Assembly: GCF_001570945.1 (NCBI RefSeq)
Contig: NZ_BCSQ01000001.1
Coordinates: 62,001-126,000 of the forward strand
DNA length: 64,000 nucleotides
Origin: Janibacter anophelis NBRC 107843
GTDB taxonomy: Bacteria; Actinomycetota; Actinomycetes; Actinomycetales; Dermatophilaceae
Direction: 5' to 3'
In this document: positions 7,904-15,548 of the stretch, piece after piece
Numbering within the stretch: position 1 is the first letter of the stretch
Layout: each line of letters opens with the position of its first letter
Notes under the pieces: model-generated
What the model was told of the DNA's origin: nothing
What the model saw: only the letters and a program-made list of their open reading frames with translations
Databases searched by the model: none
Program-made: the position numbers and the translations under genes

Positions 7904-9112
7904 TCATCCCGCGTGGATCTGGAGGGTCTCTCGGGCCTGCAGCCACGGGATGATCGCCACCGCCGAGATGAGCCCGCTGAGGGCGAAGGCCCACTGCCAG
8001 CCCCAGATGTCGGCGACCGCTCCGATGGCGACCGGACCGCCGATGCCGCCGGCGTCCTGGCACATCTGGAAGGCGGCGAGCACCTTGCCGCCCGACCGTC
8101 CGTTGCCGACGACGTCGGCGACGGCGGCCTGCTGCGCCGGGTTGAGCAGGCCGGAGCCCACACCGAGGACGACCGTGAGCGCGATGATGGCCACGAGCCC
8201 ACCGGCCAGGCCCATCGCGCCCATGCCGACGGCGCTCAGCGCCAGGCCGACGAGGATCGGGCGCCGCCGGCCGAGGGTGTCGGCGAGCCGCCCGGAGAAC
8301 TGCAGCGCGATCGCGGTCGCGGCCGCACCCGCGGCGAGGACGACGCCCGCTGCCCACGTCTCCCCGACGACGGCGACGGCGAAGAGGGGCAGGATCGCCA
8401 CGCGTACACCGAAGTTGGTCCACCCGTTGGCGAACGCGGAGACCATCGCGGAGCGGTAGGCGCTGTCCTGCACCGCCTCGCGGACCGTCATCGGCGCCAG
8501 CGTGGTGTGCGTCGGATCGGCACGAAGGGGGGTCCCCCGCAGCATGATCCCGACGAAGGCGGCCGCGATGAGCAGCGCGACGCCGTAGACGACGAAGGGG
8601 ACCCGCATCCCCAGCTCGCCGAGCGCGCCACCGATGACCGGTCCGATGACGCCACCGATGAGGAAGGCGCTGCCGTACATCGACGACACGCGGCCCCGGA
8701 TGAGGGGCGGGGCCATCCGCACGAGCAGCGCCATCGCGGAGACGGTGAACATCGTCGACCCGATGCCGCCGAGGGAGCGGAAGAGCAGCAACTGCCAGTA
8801 GGACTGGGCGAAGGCGGAGGCGCCCGTCGACACCGCGACGATGACCAGCCCGATGAGGTAGACCGGGCGCTCACCCAGGCGGGTGACGAGCGAGCCGCCC
8901 GCGGGCGCGAAGAGCAGGCGGAAGAAGGCGAAGGCGGAGACGATGACCGATGCCGCGGTGACGCCGACGTCGAAGCTCTGGGCGAACTGCGGCAGGACCG
9001 GTGAGATCAGGCCGAAGCCGATGGCGATGACGAAGGCCGCGGCGACGAGGACCTTGATCTCGACGGGGACGGGTGGCCGCTCCTGCTGGGTGACGGCGGC
9101 CGAGGTGCTCAC
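7904..9112 (-). CDS. Major facilitator superfamily transporter
   Basis: About 402 residues with roughly twelve hydrophobic segments. It has the MFS motif A-like loops GGSLVTRLGERPVYLIG and GRLADTLGRRRPILVG after helices 2 and 8, and the motif C-like GVIGPVIGGALGELG in helix 5, which is typical of drug/H+ antiporters. The GTG start at 9112 overlaps the stop of the DUF1361 gene as GTGA. A longer in-frame start would run through that gene. The substrate is unknown; efflux of small molecules is the likely role. Confidence 0.85.
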   Translation of the reverse strand: MSTSAAVTQQERPPVPVEIKVLVAAAFVIAIGFGLISPVLPQFAQSFDVGVTAASVIVSAFAFFRLLFAPAGGSLVTRLGERPVYLIGLVIVAVSTGASAFAQSYWQLLLFRSLGGIGSTMFTVSAMALLVRMAPPLIRGRVSSMYGSAFLIGGVIGPVIGGALGELGMRVPFVVYGVALLIAAAFVGIMLRGTPLRADPTHTTLAPMTVREAVQDSAYRSAMVSAFANGWTNFGVRVAILPLFAVAVVGETWAAGVVLAAGAAATAIALQFSGRLADTLGRRRPILVGLALSAVGMGAMGLAGGLVAIIALTVVLGVGSGLLNPAQQAAVADVVGNGRSGGKVLAAFQMCQDAGGIGGPVAIGAVADIWGWQWAFALSGLISAVAIIPWLQARETLQIHAG

Positions 9113-9813
9113 CCGCCGTACTGTGCCACCCCACCCCGACGGCCACCCGCGAGGGCCTGCCCGACCGACCACGTCACGAGGTAGGACAGGACCAGCCCGG
9201 CGGTCATGAGACTCGCGAACTGCAGGAGGAAGGGGTTGCCGAACGGGTCGGCGAGCCGGTACGCGATGACCTCGACGAGCCCGGACGGGTTGGTGAGGAC
9301 GTCCCACGAGTTGAAGCGCGGGAAGCGCCCGAGGTAGATGCCGATCGACGACAGCGCGAGCGACCCGATGGCCACGACCCACCCGGCGGTCTGCCCGATG
9401 CGGGCGGCCACGACGTGGTGCACGAGGAGCAGGGACGCCAGGCCGAGGAGGAGCCCGGTGGCAGCGAACGCCCCGATGAGCAGCACGTCGAACCACTGCG
9501 GTGCCCCGGGGATCGAGCCGACGTGGATGAAGTCGGTGAGGATGTACGGCGCGTTGGGCAGGAAGAGCAGCCAGGCCACACCGACCGGCGCGAGCACCCA
9601 GCCCGGCGCCCGCACCCGGTCCAGACCGGTCATCGCGAGCGCGAGGACGTAGGGGATCCACGCGAGGAAGAGGTTCCAGAAGAGGAAGGAGAAGACCGGC
9701 GCCCCGGTCCGGTCGGCGCGCACGTCCTGCAGCCCCGCCGCCACGAGGGTCCCGGCGACGAGGAGCAGCGTGAGCCCCGTCAGCCAGCGCGCGGGGTGCG
9801 ATATCTGTCCCAT
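9109..9813 (-). CDS. DUF1361 integral membrane protein
   Basis: About 234 residues with six or seven transmembrane segments. It has the DUF1361 signatures FLFWNLFLAWIPY, LFLPNAPYILTDFIH, WFDVLLIG and GRFPRFNSWDV. The function of this family is unknown. The ATG at 9813 (MGQISHPARW) is preferred over two earlier in-frame ATGs because the upstream extension has no hydrophobic or conserved character. It is the first gene of the cluster with the MFS transporter and the FrnE-like protein. Confidence 0.8.
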   Translation of the reverse strand: MGQISHPARWLTGLTLLLVAGTLVAAGLQDVRADRTGAPVFSFLFWNLFLAWIPYVLALAMTGLDRVRAPGWVLAPVGVAWLLFLPNAPYILTDFIHVGSIPGAPQWFDVLLIGAFAATGLLLGLASLLLVHHVVAARIGQTAGWVVAIGSLALSSIGIYLGRFPRFNSWDVLTNPSGLVEVIAYRLADPFGNPFLLQFASLMTAGLVLSYLVTWSVGQALAGGRRGGVAQYGG

Positions 9814-10073
9814 CCCACGGACCGTAGGTCGCGCACCTTGGGAGACGCTGGACACCTCCCCCATGCCGGCTGGGCCCACCACGCCTCGAAGCCACAGTTC
9901 CGTAGTCCCACCGCTCCCGACGAGCAGAGTCGGCGCGCTGCCGAAGTCCTTCGTTCTCGTGTGGTCACGTCGTCGTTCTCGACTTCGGCTTGATGCTGCG
10001 CCGACCCTCCTCGTCGTCCGCTCCGTCCCCCTTCGCTCGCCTCCGTGTCGGCCCCCGGTGGCAGGCTGGACCC
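9814..10073. other. Divergent intergenic region with hairpin
   Basis: A 260-bp gap between divergent DUF1361 and DUF664 genes with no convincing gene. It contains an inverted repeat GCCGAAGTC ... GACTTCGGC (about 9938-9987), a stretch near 9890 that may be a decayed interspersed repeat, and CCCCCTTCG near 10027. Promoters in both directions are expected but none is clear. Confidence 0.5.
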
Positions 10074-10658
10074 ATGGCGGACCTCAAGGAGCACCTGCAC
10101 GGGTACCTCAGGGCGCAGCGCTCGGCGCTGCTGCTCAAGCTCGAGGGGCTCCCCGAGCGGGAGGCGCGGCTGCCGCGGACCCCGACGGGCACCAATCTGC
10201 TCGGGCTGGTCAAGCACTCGGCGGCGTGCGAGCTCGGGTACTTCGGGGAGACCTTCGGCCGGTCGAGTGAGCTGACGCTGCCGTGGGACCGGCCGGGCGT
10301 CGACCCCGACGACAACGAGGACATGTTCGCGATCGAGGGTGAGTCGATGGCCGAGGTCCTCGAGTGGTGCCATGCGTGCTTCGCCCATGCCGACGCGACG
10401 ATCGAGGCGCTCCCGCTCGATGCACCGGGCACGGTGGCGTGGTGGCCGGAGGACCGACGCGAGGTGACCCTCGGTCAGATCATCGTCCACGTGGCGCTCG
10501 ACGAGGCCCGGCACGCCGGCCACGCCGACATCCTGCGTGAGCAGATCGACGGCCGGGTCGGGTGGCGGTCCGAGGGCGACAACCTGCCCGAGTGGGACGA
10601 AGGGCGCTGGGCCGGGTACGTCGAGCGCCTCACCCGCATCGCCGACCAGCACTCCTGA
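10074..10658 (+). CDS. DinB-superfamily protein (DUF664)
   Basis: A 194-residue helical-bundle protein of the DUF664/DinB group. The metal-site histidines appear in GLVKHSAACELGYFGETFGR, in HACFAHAD and in QIIVHVALDEARHAGHADILREQIDG, the last being the most characteristic segment. Actinobacterial relatives are often described as mycothiol-dependent enzymes, but the activity here is unproven. The ATG at 10074 gives a normal family length. It is followed 11 bp later by the coiled-coil gene and probably co-transcribed with it. Confidence 0.82.
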   Translation: MADLKEHLHGYLRAQRSALLLKLEGLPEREARLPRTPTGTNLLGLVKHSAACELGYFGETFGRSSELTLPWDRPGVDPDDNEDMFAIEGESMAEVLEWCHACFAHADATIEALPLDAPGTVAWWPEDRREVTLGQIIVHVALDEARHAGHADILREQIDGRVGWRSEGDNLPEWDEGRWAGYVERLTRIADQHS

Positions 10659-10669
10659 GGACGGGCGGG

Positions 10670-11428
10670 ATGGACCTCGGTGAGACGGTGGGCGAGCTCT
10701 ACGGGGTCGCCCTGTCGGACTTCGTGGCGACGCGCACGCGCTTGGTCGGCCGGGCGAAGGGGGACGATCCCGACCTGGCCGCGCAGATCAAGGCCCTGCG
10801 CAAGCCGACGGTCGCGGCCTGGCTGCTCAACCGCGTGGCCCGCGACGAGCCGCAGGCGATCGCCGAGCTCAATGCCCTGGGTGAGCGCATGCGCCGGGCC
10901 CAGTCGCGGGGTGATGTCGCGACGCTCGCCGAGGCCCGGCCGGAGCGACGCGCCGCCATCGACGCCCTCATCGCCGCAGCGGGTCGGTGCGCGACGGCGG
11001 CGGGCGCCACGTACGGACCTGCGACGCAGGACGAGATCGACGCGACCGCCGTCGCGGCACTCGCCGACGAGCAGAGCGGGCTCGCCCTCGCGTCCGGCCA
11101 CCTGCTGCGCCCGCTGTCCTACGCGGGCTTCGGCGAGGTGGAGCTCGACGACGCCGTGGCGACCCCCCTTCGCCTCGTCCCGCCGCTGGCCGACGACACC
11201 GACCGCACGCAGGAGCTCGAGGCGGCCGAGCAGGCCCGCCTGGCCGAGCTCGAGCAGGCCCGGGACGAGCTGCGCGAGGCCGAGCGCGAGCTGAGCGCGG
11301 CGCGGCTCGCTGAGTCCGAGGCACGGGCCGCGCTCGTTGCCGCCCGCGACCGGGTCAACACCGGTGAGGCCCGTGTGACGGATGTGACGACGCGGATTTC
11401 TCGTCTGGAGACACGCCGGACGCGTTAG
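10670..11428 (+). CDS. Uncharacterised coiled-coil protein
   Basis: 252 residues; I do not recognise a characterised family. The N-terminal part (VGELYGVALSDFVATR.. LRKPTVAAWLLNRVAR) looks globular and helical and resembles hypothetical proteins of actinobacteria. Residues about 180-245 form a clear Ala/Glu/Arg/Leu-rich coiled coil. There is no signal peptide or membrane segment. It starts 11 bp after the DUF664 gene. Confidence 0.7.
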   Translation: MDLGETVGELYGVALSDFVATRTRLVGRAKGDDPDLAAQIKALRKPTVAAWLLNRVARDEPQAIAELNALGERMRRAQSRGDVATLAEARPERRAAIDALIAAAGRCATAAGATYGPATQDEIDATAVAALADEQSGLALASGHLLRPLSYAGFGEVELDDAVATPLRLVPPLADDTDRTQELEAAEQARLAELEQARDELREAERELSAARLAESEARAALVAARDRVNTGEARVTDVTTRISRLETRRTR

Positions 11429-11470
11429 ACCTCCCCGAATTCCCTTGTGCGGCGCGGGATCATAGCTGCC

Positions 11471-11950
11471 ATGAGCACGGCGCGCACGACTTCTTCCCGC
11501 ACGACCCCGACCGACCTGCCGACCTGGGCGATCCAGGCGCAGGACCTCGAGGCGATGCTGGCGACCGACGACGACACGGTGGACACCGCCGTCATCCCGC
11601 GTCTGGCCTTCCGCGATGCCGTCGAGGAGGCCGCCGCCCCGGGTCAGGCAGCCGTGACGCCCGTCGTCCCCACCGAGGACGCCGTCGAGCCCGCCCCGGC
11701 TCCCGTCGGCCACAACCTGCGCAGCCGCCACGCGAGCCCCGAGTCGGTGGCCGCGGTCCGACGCAACCTCATCGCCGTCGCATGCGTCCTCGTCGCGGTC
11801 GTCGTCATCGGCGCCGCAGCGACCTGGCTCGCGGGCTGGATCGCGCTGGGCGTCTGGTCACTCCTCGTCGTCTGCGCGGCCGTCGCCCTGCGTCGCGTCA
11901 ACTCGCGCTACACCGCCAAGCACAGCCGGTACACCGCGCGCCACGCCTGA
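11471..11950 (+). CDS. Small membrane protein of unknown function
   Basis: 159 residues. A polar, Thr/Asp/Ala-rich N-terminal region of about 95 residues precedes two transmembrane helices (about 99-117 and 119-137) and a short basic tail with a YTAKHSRYTARH repeat. This suggests a membrane hairpin with the N-terminus and basic tail in the cytoplasm. No family is recognised. The ATG at 11471 follows a 40-bp gap after the coiled-coil gene. A hairpin terminator lies downstream at 11973-11995. Confidence 0.65.
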   Translation: MSTARTTSSRTTPTDLPTWAIQAQDLEAMLATDDDTVDTAVIPRLAFRDAVEEAAAPGQAAVTPVVPTEDAVEPAPAPVGHNLRSRHASPESVAAVRRNLIAVACVLVAVVVIGAAATWLAGWIALGVWSLLVVCAAVALRRVNSRYTAKHSRYTARHA

Positions 11951-11972
11951 TCGTCCGCCCGGCACGACGACG

Positions 11973-11995
11973 GGGGATCCCGAGCGGGATTCCCC
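11973..11995. terminator. Hairpin between convergent genes
   Basis: GGGGATCCCG pairs with CGGGATTCCCC (one bulged T) over an AG loop and is followed by TTCG. It lies between the convergent genes ending at 11950 and 12034, so it may serve both directions. Confidence 0.55.
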
Positions 11996-12033
11996 TTCGC
12001 ACGTCCGTGGGCCGGGCACGACTGTCGCCGACC

Positions 12034-12471
12034 TCAGTGGGTCGCCTCCCACAGTGCGGCCCCGTCACTGACCCCGTCGTATCCGTACTGGCGCAGCTTG
12101 TCCGCCGGGCCACCGTCAGCGCTGACGTAGATGTTGAGCCGCACGCCGTCGGACTCCTGCCCGAGCACCTCGCTCACCCGGAGCATGGCGTCGTCGACGA
12201 CCGCCTGGGCGTCGCCCTCGACCTTGATCGAGCCGTAGAGCAGCGGGCCCGAATATCCCGCGCCGTTGTCCGACTCCTGCACGACGACGCTCGATGAGGT
12301 GACACCCGGGGTACCCTCGATCGCCTCGATGACCTCGGTGCGCCAGGCATCGCCCGGCGGCACCTGGCGGTCGTCGCCGCCGAGCCCGAAGAGCGAGCAG
12401 CCGCTCAGGGCACCGACGGCCAGGGCGATGGTCAGGGCCAGGAGTCCACGCATGGATCCAGTCAACCTCAC
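12034..12471 (-). CDS. Small secreted lipoprotein downstream of WXG-lipase gene
   Basis: 145 residues with a lipoprotein signal: basic start, hydrophobic core and lipobox ALSGC, the acylated Cys being residue 25. The mature part (about 120 residues) resembles no enzyme I know. The GTG at 12471 overlaps the stop of the WXG-lipase gene as GTGA. An ATG six codons later (12453) would give an equally good signal peptide. Tight coupling to a probable secreted lipase suggests a periplasmic or envelope partner, possibly protective, which is an inference. Confidence 0.75.
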   Translation of the reverse strand: MRLTGSMRGLLALTIALAVGALSGCSLFGLGGDDRQVPPGDAWRTEVIEAIEGTPGVTSSSVVVQESDNGAGYSGPLLYGSIKVEGDAQAVVDDAMLRVSEVLGQESDGVRLNIYVSADGGPADKLRQYGYDGVSDGAALWEATH

Positions 12472-14168
12472 CGCCGGCCGGTCTCGTACTCCGTGATGAC
12501 GACGTCTGACGGATCATCGGTCAGGAAGACGTTCAGCCCCGGGTCGTTGGCGTAGTCGACCAGGCCGGGGTGGCCGGCCTCCAGCTCACGCTCGACCGTG
12601 TTGGCGTAGTCGATGTAGTCGTGGGCGCCCCGGTCGTTGGCCCCACCGGACAGGGCCTCCACCCCGGGGCCCGGATCGAGGACGACCTGGGAGACGTGGT
12701 CCCCCGAGGCCGCGAGCGACGGATCGAAGTTGGGGATCGGCACCGACGGCAGGATGACGGGCGGCAACGGTCCCGGCATCGGGATCGGCACGGGTGGGCT
12801 GGCATACGCGTCGCCGAGGTCCACCTTGGGCACCGGGTCGTTCGTGTGCTCGATCGCCAGGGTCTGCACGCCGTCGGGGACCGTGCGGCTGTCGTTGGGC
12901 GAACCCTGGGTGATCATGTGCGTCACGTTGTACTGCGCCATGAACTCCGGGTCCTGCAGGAGCTCGGCGGTCACCATGCCGCCCTGGCTGTGGCCCTGCA
13001 TGAGCACCGGTGCACCCGGTGGGATGCCCGCCTCCTGCATGGCCGCCATGACGGCCTCCATCGAGGCGCTGCGTTGCCCGGCCTGCAGCTCGAGGTTGGA
13101 GGTGTTGTCGAAGGCCTCGTCGCCGCCGGTGATCGACCCGGGGAACTCCGTCAGACCGTTGGTGCCCGGCACCGTGACGATGTACGCCGACGACCCGTCC
13201 GGCTGGGTCACCTCGGTGACGCGCACGTGCCGGTTGTCGCCCTCCCCCTTGTCGAGGTCGTAGGTGCTCGACTGGATGTCCATGAGTGCGTTGAGGTCGA
13301 CCGGGACCCGGCCCGGCTCGGACGGGTCGGCCTCGATGTGGTCCGTGTCGGTGACCACGCCCTCGCCGCTGTCGAAGATCTGGTGGTCCTCGCCCGTGAT
13401 GACGTTGGCGAAGAGCCCGACGGTGCGTCCTCCGAGCAGCATCGCGCTGGCGAAGAGCTCATGGAAGCGCGGCCACCGGCCCTCGAAGATCTGGGTGAAC
13501 TGCTCACCGAAGTTGACGATCGACGGACCCAGGCGTTGCAGCGCCTGGACGCCGGCGTCCCACCGGGCGACGACCTCGTCGTCCCAGAACTGGCGGGCGG
13601 CGTCGGCGAGGTCGTCGGCGCGGTCGCCGACCCACTCCAGCCCCGCGTCGACCCGGTCGCTGCCCCACTCGAAGGCGTCACGTCCGCGATCGACGCCCCA
13701 GTCCCAGGCGTCGCCGACCATGTCCGTGCCGCGGTCCCACGCGTCGCCGACGGCATCGGTCCCACGGTCCCAGGCCTCGCCCACCGCGTCGAGGGGGTTG
13801 GGCAGGCCCCAACCGCCGCCGTCGTCATCGTCGCCGCCGTCGCGGCGCTCCTGCGGGGTGGGGCCGCTGCCGCCCGAGCCGGAGCCGCCCCCGGAGCCCC
13901 CTCCGGAGCTGGCGTCCTGGTCGTCGGCCTGGCGCAGCAGCCCCTCACGCAGCGCCTGCAGCGACACCGCCGCGCTCTCGAGGGAGCCGGCATGCACCCG
14001 CCAGCTCTCGCTGAAGCCTTCGAGGTCGGAGCCTGCCCACGCTGCCCCGAGCAGCTGCATGCTGCCGTTGCCGATACCGCGCACCGTGCGCAGGCGTTCG
14101 CTCGACGCGCCGAGCTCCGCGGCGATCCCCCGGATCCGCTCGACGTCCATCCCCTCGCTGACGCTCAT
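12468..14168 (-). CDS. WXG100-type N-terminus fused to alpha/beta-hydrolase (lipase-like) domain
   Basis: 566 residues in three parts. Residues about 1-85 are a helical hairpin with a central WAGSD turn, as in WXG100/ESX (type VII) substrates. A Gly/Ser linker follows, and then an 11-residue repeat region (about 125-190; AVGDAWDRGTD and variants) forming an amphipathic helix. The C-terminal half is a lipase-like alpha/beta hydrolase with nucleophile Ser394 in GHSQGG, a likely Asp in HTNDPV and a likely His in GAHDYIDY. No signal peptide is present, which fits ESX export. A GTG one codon upstream is an alternative start. It is the middle gene of three coupled genes. The substrate is unknown. 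Confidence 0.8.
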   Translation of the reverse strand: MSVSEGMDVERIRGIAAELGASSERLRTVRGIGNGSMQLLGAAWAGSDLEGFSESWRVHAGSLESAAVSLQALREGLLRQADDQDASSGGGSGGGSGSGGSGPTPQERRDGGDDDDGGGWGLPNPLDAVGEAWDRGTDAVGDAWDRGTDMVGDAWDWGVDRGRDAFEWGSDRVDAGLEWVGDRADDLADAARQFWDDEVVARWDAGVQALQRLGPSIVNFGEQFTQIFEGRWPRFHELFASAMLLGGRTVGLFANVITGEDHQIFDSGEGVVTDTDHIEADPSEPGRVPVDLNALMDIQSSTYDLDKGEGDNRHVRVTEVTQPDGSSAYIVTVPGTNGLTEFPGSITGGDEAFDNTSNLELQAGQRSASMEAVMAAMQEAGIPPGAPVLMQGHSQGGMVTAELLQDPEFMAQYNVTHMITQGSPNDSRTVPDGVQTLAIEHTNDPVPKVDLGDAYASPPVPIPMPGPLPPVILPSVPIPNFDPSLAASGDHVSQVVLDPGPGVEALSGGANDRGAHDYIDYANTVERELEAGHPGLVDYANDPGLNVFLTDDPSDVVITEYETGRR

Positions 14169-14920
14169 CACGCCACCGTCCGGGAGCGGATGTCGTGGGC
14201 ACCGACGGTCAGCCAGACGACCTCGTCGGCGATCGTGCCGGTCGGCACCCGCACGACCTCGACCGAGTCGTCGAGCAGGCGCACCTCGAGGAGCTGGTCG
14301 CGCCCCCCTTCGAGCCAGTGCCGGGTCGTGACGAAGGGGAGGTCCGTCCCGTTGTCGACCTGCAGCATGAGGTGCACCTCGACGTCGGCGCCGGCGAGGT
14401 CGACGAGCAGGTCCTCCGGCATCGCGGAGCGCTCGGGCGCGTCCCGCAGGACGCCGACGGTCCGCTCGTCGCGGGGGTTGGTGCCTCCTTCCGCGCGCAC
14501 GAGGTGGCTCGGGGGCAGCACCCGCTGCACGGCGGGCCAGATGTCAGCCGGCTCGAAGAGGGCGACCTCGACGACGTCCTCGACGGCATCGACGACGATC
14601 TCGGTGTCGGTGACGGTGAGGCGGCGGCGTTCGGTGATCGACAGTCCGTAGCGGGCGGTCAGCGAGATGAGGCTGCGCATCCCCGCGCGACCCATCCGCG
14701 ACTCGACGTCGAAGCGCACGGGCGCCTGCGAGGCCCCGGTGAGCAGCTCCCGCCAGTGGGGCAGCAGCTGCCGGTCGGTGGTCGCGACACCGGCCTCGAC
14801 GAGCTCGGCCCAGGCCTCGTCGTGCCCGGCGACGTCGCCGTCCTGGACGGCCCGGCTCAGCACGTCGAGCGTGCTGGCCCTCATCATCCGCGGTCTGATC
14901 GTGGCCCGGTCCGGCGCCAT
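14168..14920 (-). CDS. Uncharacterised protein, possibly an EspG-like ESX chaperone
   Basis: 250 residues, no signal peptide or membrane segment. The Leu/Val-rich pattern of strands and helices and the segment IWPAVQRVLPPSHLVRAEGG faintly resemble EspG-type ESX secretion chaperones. The resemblance is weak and rests partly on its position directly upstream of a WXG100-type protein. The ATG at 14920 follows GAAGGGGAG at good spacing, which supports it over ATGs 12-13 codons downstream. It is the first gene of the three-gene unit ending at 12034. Confidence 0.55.
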   Translation of the reverse strand: MAPDRATIRPRMMRASTLDVLSRAVQDGDVAGHDEAWAELVEAGVATTDRQLLPHWRELLTGASQAPVRFDVESRMGRAGMRSLISLTARYGLSITERRRLTVTDTEIVVDAVEDVVEVALFEPADIWPAVQRVLPPSHLVRAEGGTNPRDERTVGVLRDAPERSAMPEDLLVDLAGADVEVHLMLQVDNGTDLPFVTTRHWLEGGRDQLLEVRLLDDSVEVVRVPTGTIADEVVWLTVGAHDIRSRTVA

Positions 14921-14940
14921 CGCGTCTCCCCTTCGACTGG

Positions 14941-14991
14941 CCGGACCGTTCGGTCGGTCCGGAGGGTCGCATCTCCCCGGGGAGGTGCGCG
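14941..14991. repeat. Two palindromes upstream of the WXG-lipase operon
   Basis: A hairpin CCGGACCG/CGGTCCGG (14941-14948/14955-14962) is followed by a type B repeat, CGCATCTCCCCGGGGAGG then TGCGCGC (14968-14991). The type B sequence recurs at 16969, 34050 and three times from 38069. Confidence 0.7.
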
Positions 14992-15040
14992 CTTCGGAGC
15001 CTAGGGAGGGGGTCCGGGCAGGGGAAGGGGGAGGACTCCC

Positions 15041-15532
15041 CTACGCGAGCAGCGCCGCCAGGGTGCCGCCGAGCTCGGTGGCCGACTCGAGGGCGGCGTC
15101 GTCGACGTCACCGACGACCTCGAGGACCTCGGCGGACTGCTTCCAGTCCAGGGCCTGGACGATCGAGGTCACGGCCCGCACGGCACCGGTGACGTCGTAG
15201 CGGCCGTGGACCCACAGGCCGTACGGACGCTTGGCGGTGGTGCCGCCACCCCCTTCGCCCGCTCCGCCGGAGTCGTCGAGCGCGCCCCCGACCTGGAGGA
15301 AGGTCGAGTCGAAGAAGTGCTTGAGCGCGCCCGACATGTAGCCGAAGTTGGCGGGCGTGCCGAGCAGGTAGCCGTCGGCGGCGAGGACGTCGTCGGCGGT
15401 CGCCTCGAGGGCCGGGACGACCCGCACCTCCACGCCCTCGATGTCGGGGTGACGGGCTCCCTCGAGCGCCGCGTCGAGCAACGCCCGGGTCGATCGCGTC
15501 GGGCTGTGGTGGACGACGAGCAGACGTGCCAT
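15041..15532 (-). CDS. Flavodoxin-like / NAD(P)H-quinone reductase-like protein
   Basis: About 163 residues with a flavodoxin fold. It has the N-terminal phosphate loop HHSPTRSTRALLDAAL, and the GTPANFGYMSGALKHFFDST segment matches the WrbA-like family loop that contacts FMN. It is probably a cytoplasmic FMN-dependent oxidoreductase of unknown substrate. An ATG three codons upstream (15541) is an alternative start. It ends a minus-strand group behind the ECF transporter gene, 16 bp after that stop. Confidence 0.78.
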   Translation of the reverse strand: MARLLVVHHSPTRSTRALLDAALEGARHPDIEGVEVRVVPALEATADDVLAADGYLLGTPANFGYMSGALKHFFDSTFLQVGGALDDSGGAGEGGGGTTAKRPYGLWVHGRYDVTGAVRAVTSIVQALDWKQSAEVLEVVGDVDDAALESATELGGTLAALLA

Positions 15533-15548
15533 GCCCTCCATCCTGCCT

